A program made the translations under genes and the position numbers. From Mastigias papua (taxonomy: Eukaryota > Cnidaria > Scyphozoa > Rhizostomeae > Mastigiidae), in contig OZ025271.1 of the NCBI GenBank assembly GCA_964019165.1, positions 4,623,570 to 4,687,569 on the forward strand: a DNA stretch of 64,000 bases, in the 5' to 3' direction. The notes beneath the pieces are model-generated. The model was not told where the DNA came from and made no database searches. It worked only from the letters and a program-made list of their open reading frames with translations. Positions 61,106-64,000 of the stretch are shown piece by piece. Each line of letters starts with the position of its first letter. The stretch's first letter is position 1.

Positions 61106-64000
61106 CATCAGATCTGTAGTCATTGCTCAATTGTCAGTGTTTGCACACATACGTATTTTAGGCCCATTACAAGCAGTGATCACTTGTGCATATACTGTTG
61201 TATGATTGAAATTCTGTACAAGTGCGTCAGTCTCGTGCCTTAAACATCTTTAACATCTATGTTTGCACCGATGTCAGTAGTTTAGCCAATGTGTCCTACT
61301 TGTATGACGGTTAGTTTCTGTTTTTACACTACATAGAGCAGTAAGGAGCTTTAAAGTACGCTAAATGTTGCAAAAACGACAACACTATGCATGGGCTACA
61401 TTTGGCTATAAGTACGTGTCTCTTAGCTCCATACCATAATCTAAGCCTATTTCTGCAATCCATAAAGCATTTATAATACCATATGACCATCAGATCTGTA
61501 GTCATTGCTCAATTGTCAGTGTTTGCACACATACGTATTTTAGGCCCATTACGAGCAGTGATCACTTGTGCATATATTGTTGTATGATTGAAATTCTGTA
61601 CAAGTGCGTCAGTCTCGTGCCCTAAACATCTTTACCATCTATGGTTGCACCGATGTCAGTAGTTTAGCCAATGTGTCCTACTTGTATGACGGTTAGTTTC
61701 TGTTTTTACACTACATAGAGCATTAAGGAGCTTTAAAGTACGCTAAATGTTGCACAATGGACAACACTATGCATGGGCTACATTTTGCTATAAGTACGTG
61801 TCTCTTAGCTCCAAAACATAATCTAAGCCTATTTCTGCACTCTATAAAGCATTTATAATATCATATGACCATCAGATCTGTAGTCATTGCTCAATTGTCA
61901 GTGCTTGCACACATACGTATTTTAGGCCCATTACAAGCAGTGATCACTTGTGCATATACTGGTGTATGATTGAAATTCTGTACAAGTGCGTCAGTCTCGT
62001 GCCTTAACCATCTTTACGATCTATGTTTGCACCGATGTCAGTAGTTTAACCAATGTGTCCTACTTGTATGACGGTTAGTTTCTGTTTTTACACTACATAG
62101 AGCATTAAAGAGCTTTAAAATACGCTAAATGTTGCAAAAACGACAACACTATGCATGGGCTACATTTGGCTATAAGTACGTGTCTCTTAGCTCCAAAACA
62201 TAATCTACACCTATGTCTCCACTCTATAAAGCATTTATAAAACCATATGACCATCAGATCTGTAGTCATTGCTCAATTGTCAGTGTTTGCACACATACGT
62301 ATTTTAGGCCCATTACAAGCAGTGATCACTTGTGCATATATTGTTGTATGATTGAAATTCTGTACAAGTGCGTCAGTCTCGTGCCTTAAACATCTTTAAC
62401 ATCTATGTTTGCACCGATGTCAGTAGTTTAGCCAATGTGTCCTACTTGTATGACGGTTAGTTTCTGTTTTTACACTACATAGAGCATTAAGGAGCTTTAA
62501 AGTACGCTAAATGTTGCAAAAACGACAACACTATGCATGGGCTACATTTGGCTATAAGTACGTGTCTCTTAGCTCCAAAACATACTCAAAGCCTATTTCT
62601 GCACTCTATAAAGCATTTATAATACCATATGACCATCAGATCTGTAGTCATTGCTCAATTGTCAGTGTTTGCACACATACGTATTTTAGGCCCATTACAA
62701 GCAGTGATCACTTGTGCATATACTGTTGTATGATTGAAATTCTGTACAAGTGCGTCAGTCTCGTGCCTTAAACATCTTTAACATCTATGTTTGCACCGAT
62801 GTCAGTAGTTTAGCCAATGTGTCCTACTTGTATGACGGTTAGTTTCTGTTTTTACACTACATAGAGCAATAAGGAGCTTTAAAGTACGCTAAATGTTGCA
62901 AAAACGACAACACTATGCAAGGGCTACATTTGGCTATAAGTACGTGTCTCTTAACTCCAAACCATAACCTACGCCTATTTCTGCATTCTATAAAGCATTT
63001 ATAATATCATATGACCATCAGATCTGTAGTCATTGCTCAATTGTCAGTGTTTGCACACATACGTATTTTAGGCCCATTACAAGCAGTGATCACTTGTGCA
63101 TATACTGTTGTATGATTGAAATTCTGTACAAGTGCGTCAGTCTCGTGCCTTACACATCTTTAACATCTATGTTTGCACCGATGTCAGTAGTTTAGCCAAT
63201 GTGTCCTACTTGTATGACGGTTAGTTTCTGTTTTTACACTACATAGAGCAGTAAGGAGCTTTAAAGTACGCTAAATGTTGCAAAAACGACAACACTATGC
63301 ATGGGCTACATTTGGCTATAAGTACGTGTCTCTTAGCTCCATACCATAATCTAAGCCTATTTCTGCAATCCATAAAGCATTTATAATACCATATGACCAT
63401 CAGATCTGTAGTCATTGCTCAATTGTCAGTGTTTGCGCACATACGTATTTTCGGCCCATTACAAGCAGTGATCACTTGTGCATATACTGTTGTATGATTG
63501 AAATTCTGTACAAGTGCGTCAGTCTCGTGCCTTAAACGTCTTTAACATCTATGTTTGCACCGATGTCAGTATTTTAGCCAATGTGTCCTACTAATATGAC
63601 GGTTAGTTTCTGTTTTTAAACTAGATAGAGCATTAAAGAGCTTTAAAGTACGTTAAATGTTGGAAAAACGACAACACTATGCATGGGCTACATTTGGCTA
63701 TGAGTACGTGTCTCTTAGCTCCATACCATAATCTAAGCCTATTTCTGCACTCTATAAAGCATTTATAATATCATATGACCATCAGATCTGTAGTCATTGC
63801 TCAATTGTCAGTGTTTGCACACATACGTATTTTAGGCCCATTACAAGCAGTGATCACTTGTGCATATACTGTTGTATGATTGAAATTCTGTACAAGTGCG
63901 TCAGTCTCGTGCCTTAAACGTCTTTAACATCTATGTTTGCACGGATGTCAGTATTTTAGCCAATGTGTCCTACTTATATGACGGTTAGTTTCTCTTTTTA
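61106..64000 (+). repeat. Canonical monomers to the end of the window, last one partial
   Basis: Seven full monomers (61106 to 63398) and a 221-bp partial copy at 63780. Monomers 61106 and 63016 share GAGCAGTAAGG, CTCCATACC and CAATCCATAAAG (offset 1910 bp), so part of this stretch is again duplicated. Monomer 61870 carries the TTTACGATC mark of the heptamer region. Monomer 63398 has a private TTTGCGCAC and, with 63780, the AGTATTTTAG mark. No boundary to non-satellite DNA is reached. Confidence 0.8.

Larger units (their letters stand above)
1..64000 (+). repeat. 382-bp satellite DNA array (167 full monomers plus a partial)
   Basis: The motif CATCAGATCTG, or a one- to three-base variant, recurs at 1, 383, 765, 1147 and so on to 63780, almost always 382 bp apart and always in the same orientation. 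I placed 167 complete monomers and a final 221-bp partial copy. No stretch of non-satellite sequence interrupts the array, so it probably continues beyond both ends. Monomer length departs from 382 only in a few copies (377, 378, 380, 381 and 384 bp). Monomers 1 and 2 differ at about 12 of 382 positions. The sequence is AT-rich (36% G+C in monomer 1). No gene, RNA or transposon signature is present, and canonical monomers carry stops in every frame that I followed. Tandem satellite of this size is typical of eukaryotic heterochromatin. The species and the family name are not recognisable to me. Confidence 0.98.

Noticed and set aside
62511..62771. Plus-strand 86-codon open frame
   Set aside because: It spans two satellite monomers and exists only because CATAATCTAAG became CATACTCAAAG here, which removes a stop present in the other copies. 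Array-wide variants in this frame change residues freely (Ser/Arg, Tyr/His, Phe/Cys), so there is no sign of coding constraint.
1..64000. CRISPR array
   Set aside because: The period is 382 bp and the whole unit is conserved. There are no short repeats with unique spacers and no cas genes.
1..64000. Tandem rRNA, tRNA or histone gene cluster
   Set aside because: The unit is too short, is AT-rich, has no coding frame and shows no recognisable RNA gene sequence or Pol III box pair.

Overview
The whole 64 kb window is one uninterrupted head-to-tail satellite DNA array in a single orientation. No protein-coding gene, RNA gene, transposon, CRISPR array or unique sequence was found. The monomer is 382 bp. 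Taking the start as the CATCAGATCTG motif at position 1, I placed 167 complete monomers and a final 221-bp partial copy at 63780-64000. The first monomer is 139/382 G+C (36%) with 8 CpG sites. Neighbouring monomers typically differ at about 2-4% of positions. The array runs off both ends of the window.

The sequence points to a eukaryotic chromosome, most likely (pericentromeric) heterochromatin. I do not recognise the satellite family and cannot name the organism. The 382-bp length is close to two nucleosome repeats, as in several animal and plant centromeric satellites, but no functional centromere claim can be made from sequence alone.

The array is a patchwork of higher-order repeats (HORs), in which multi-monomer blocks are duplicated more exactly than adjacent monomers match. 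The layout by region is as follows. (1) 1-22.5 kb holds highly similar monomers built from a small set of diagnostic variants. It contains a 5-monomer block repeated at an offset of 7 monomers (2675/5349), a near-perfect tandem tetramer (11079/12607) with a further relative at 17955, and trimeric copies at 15281/16427. (2) 22.5-28.3 kb holds 4- and 5-mer units, three of which carry a 2-bp insertion. (3) 28.3-31.3 kb is a clean tandem tetramer whose members include monomers lacking the BglII site. (4) 34-41.6 kb is a four-type HOR, with single-base and 4-bp deletion markers and local expansions. (5) 41.2-43.5 kb is a trimer duplicated with no difference I could see. (6) 47-54.6 kb contains a 7-monomer (2674-bp) tandem duplication. 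(7) 54.6-57.7 kb is a dimer (764 bp) repeated four times, nested in a tetramer repeated twice. (8) 58.8-60.7 kb carries a duplicated trimer with strongly diverged monomers (about 88% identity to the canonical one), after which canonical monomers resume to the end.

Many block junctions fall inside monomers, giving hybrid copies. Unequal crossing-over or gene conversion in register with the 382-bp period would produce this. Conservation within the monomer is uneven. Long segments are almost invariant, including a bulged near-palindrome around AGTGATCACT, while a 9-nt box between inverted TGTTG/CAACA arms is one of the most variable spots. The few short open frames (59.0-62.8 kb) are by-products of diverged monomers that lost stop codons.
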